From the NCBI GenBank assembly GCA_963995525.1, contig OZ023213.1, positions 13,887,469-13,951,468 of the forward strand: 64,000 nt of DNA, read 5' to 3'. The notes below the pieces were generated by a model that saw only the letters and a program-made list of their open reading frames with translations, was not told the origin of the DNA and made no database searches. The stretch comes from Escarpia spicata. Lineage: Eukaryota; Annelida; Polychaeta; Sabellida; Siboglinidae. Positions 63,901-64,000 of the stretch are shown in pieces. The translations under genes and the position numbers were made by a program. Position 1 is the stretch's first letter. Each line of letters begins with the position of its first letter.

Positions 63901-64000
63901 GGACACAGCGCATCTTTCCCAGGATGTTTAGCTAGACAAAATGAAGTGTAAAGAAGTTGAACATTATGATGTCCTCAAACATCTGCCCTGCACACCCTTG

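Overview
This is eukaryotic, almost certainly metazoan, nuclear DNA. Protein-coding exons are short and separated by introns with GT/AG junctions. Non-LTR retrotransposons of several clades, tRNA-derived SINEs, long (GT)n, (CT)n and (TA)n tracts and one 200-base run of N fill the rest. The transposon mix and the chitin-binding-like secreted proteins suggest a marine invertebrate, perhaps a mollusc or another lophotrochozoan; the species cannot be told from the sequence.

The host genes are a local cluster of one paralogous family. Six loci are visible: a 5' exon at the left edge (minus; body outside the window), a decayed copy at 6.0-7.8 kb (minus), two apparently intact genes at 16.9-19.8 kb and 38.2-43.9 kb (minus), an intact gene at 46.4-51.5 kb (plus) and a gene running off the right edge at 62.8-64 kb (plus). 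Each complete member has a non-coding exon 1 behind a TATA box, a signal-peptide exon, three cysteine-rich module exons (all introns phase 1), and a non-coding last exon reached through an intron in the 3' UTR. The three modules resemble CBM14/peritrophin-A (chitin-binding type 2) domains. The likely products are 183-188-residue secreted proteins with 23-25 cysteines outside the signal peptide, plausibly acting on chitin in mucus, gut lining, shell matrix or immunity. The 38-44 kb and 46-51 kb genes are divergent.

Transposons by region: LINE 3' fragments at 1.2 and 5.0 kb; a LINE (minus) at 8.1-9.8 kb next to the decayed gene; a SINE at 10 kb; a long CR1-like element at 11.5-14.95 kb with shorter same-family copies at 26.9-28.4 and 47.5-49.3 kb and 3'-end scraps at 18.4 and 62.3 kb; other LINE pieces at 20.3-21.3, 24.7-25.6, 29.2-29.7 and 36.4-37.0 kb; two adjoining minisatellites at 31.0-32.0 kb; an RTE-like LINE at 32.3-35.8 kb; a LINE with a 535-codon open reverse transcriptase inside an intron of the 38-44 kb gene; an L2-like LINE at 56.1-58.7 kb; an RTE-like 3' end at 61.1-61.7 kb; SINEs at 59.7, 63.0 and 63.8 kb; and a pogo/Tigger-like MITE at 46.7 kb. 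None of the LINEs looks mobile: all are truncated or broken.

Other signals are two dispersed duplicated blocks (22.6-24.3 kb with 59.0-60.1 kb, containing a cysteine-rich reading frame of unknown nature; and 4.3-4.6 kb with 54.4-54.7 kb) and several strong inverted repeats. Exon boundaries were read by eye from paralogue alignment and splice consensus; no transcript data were available.
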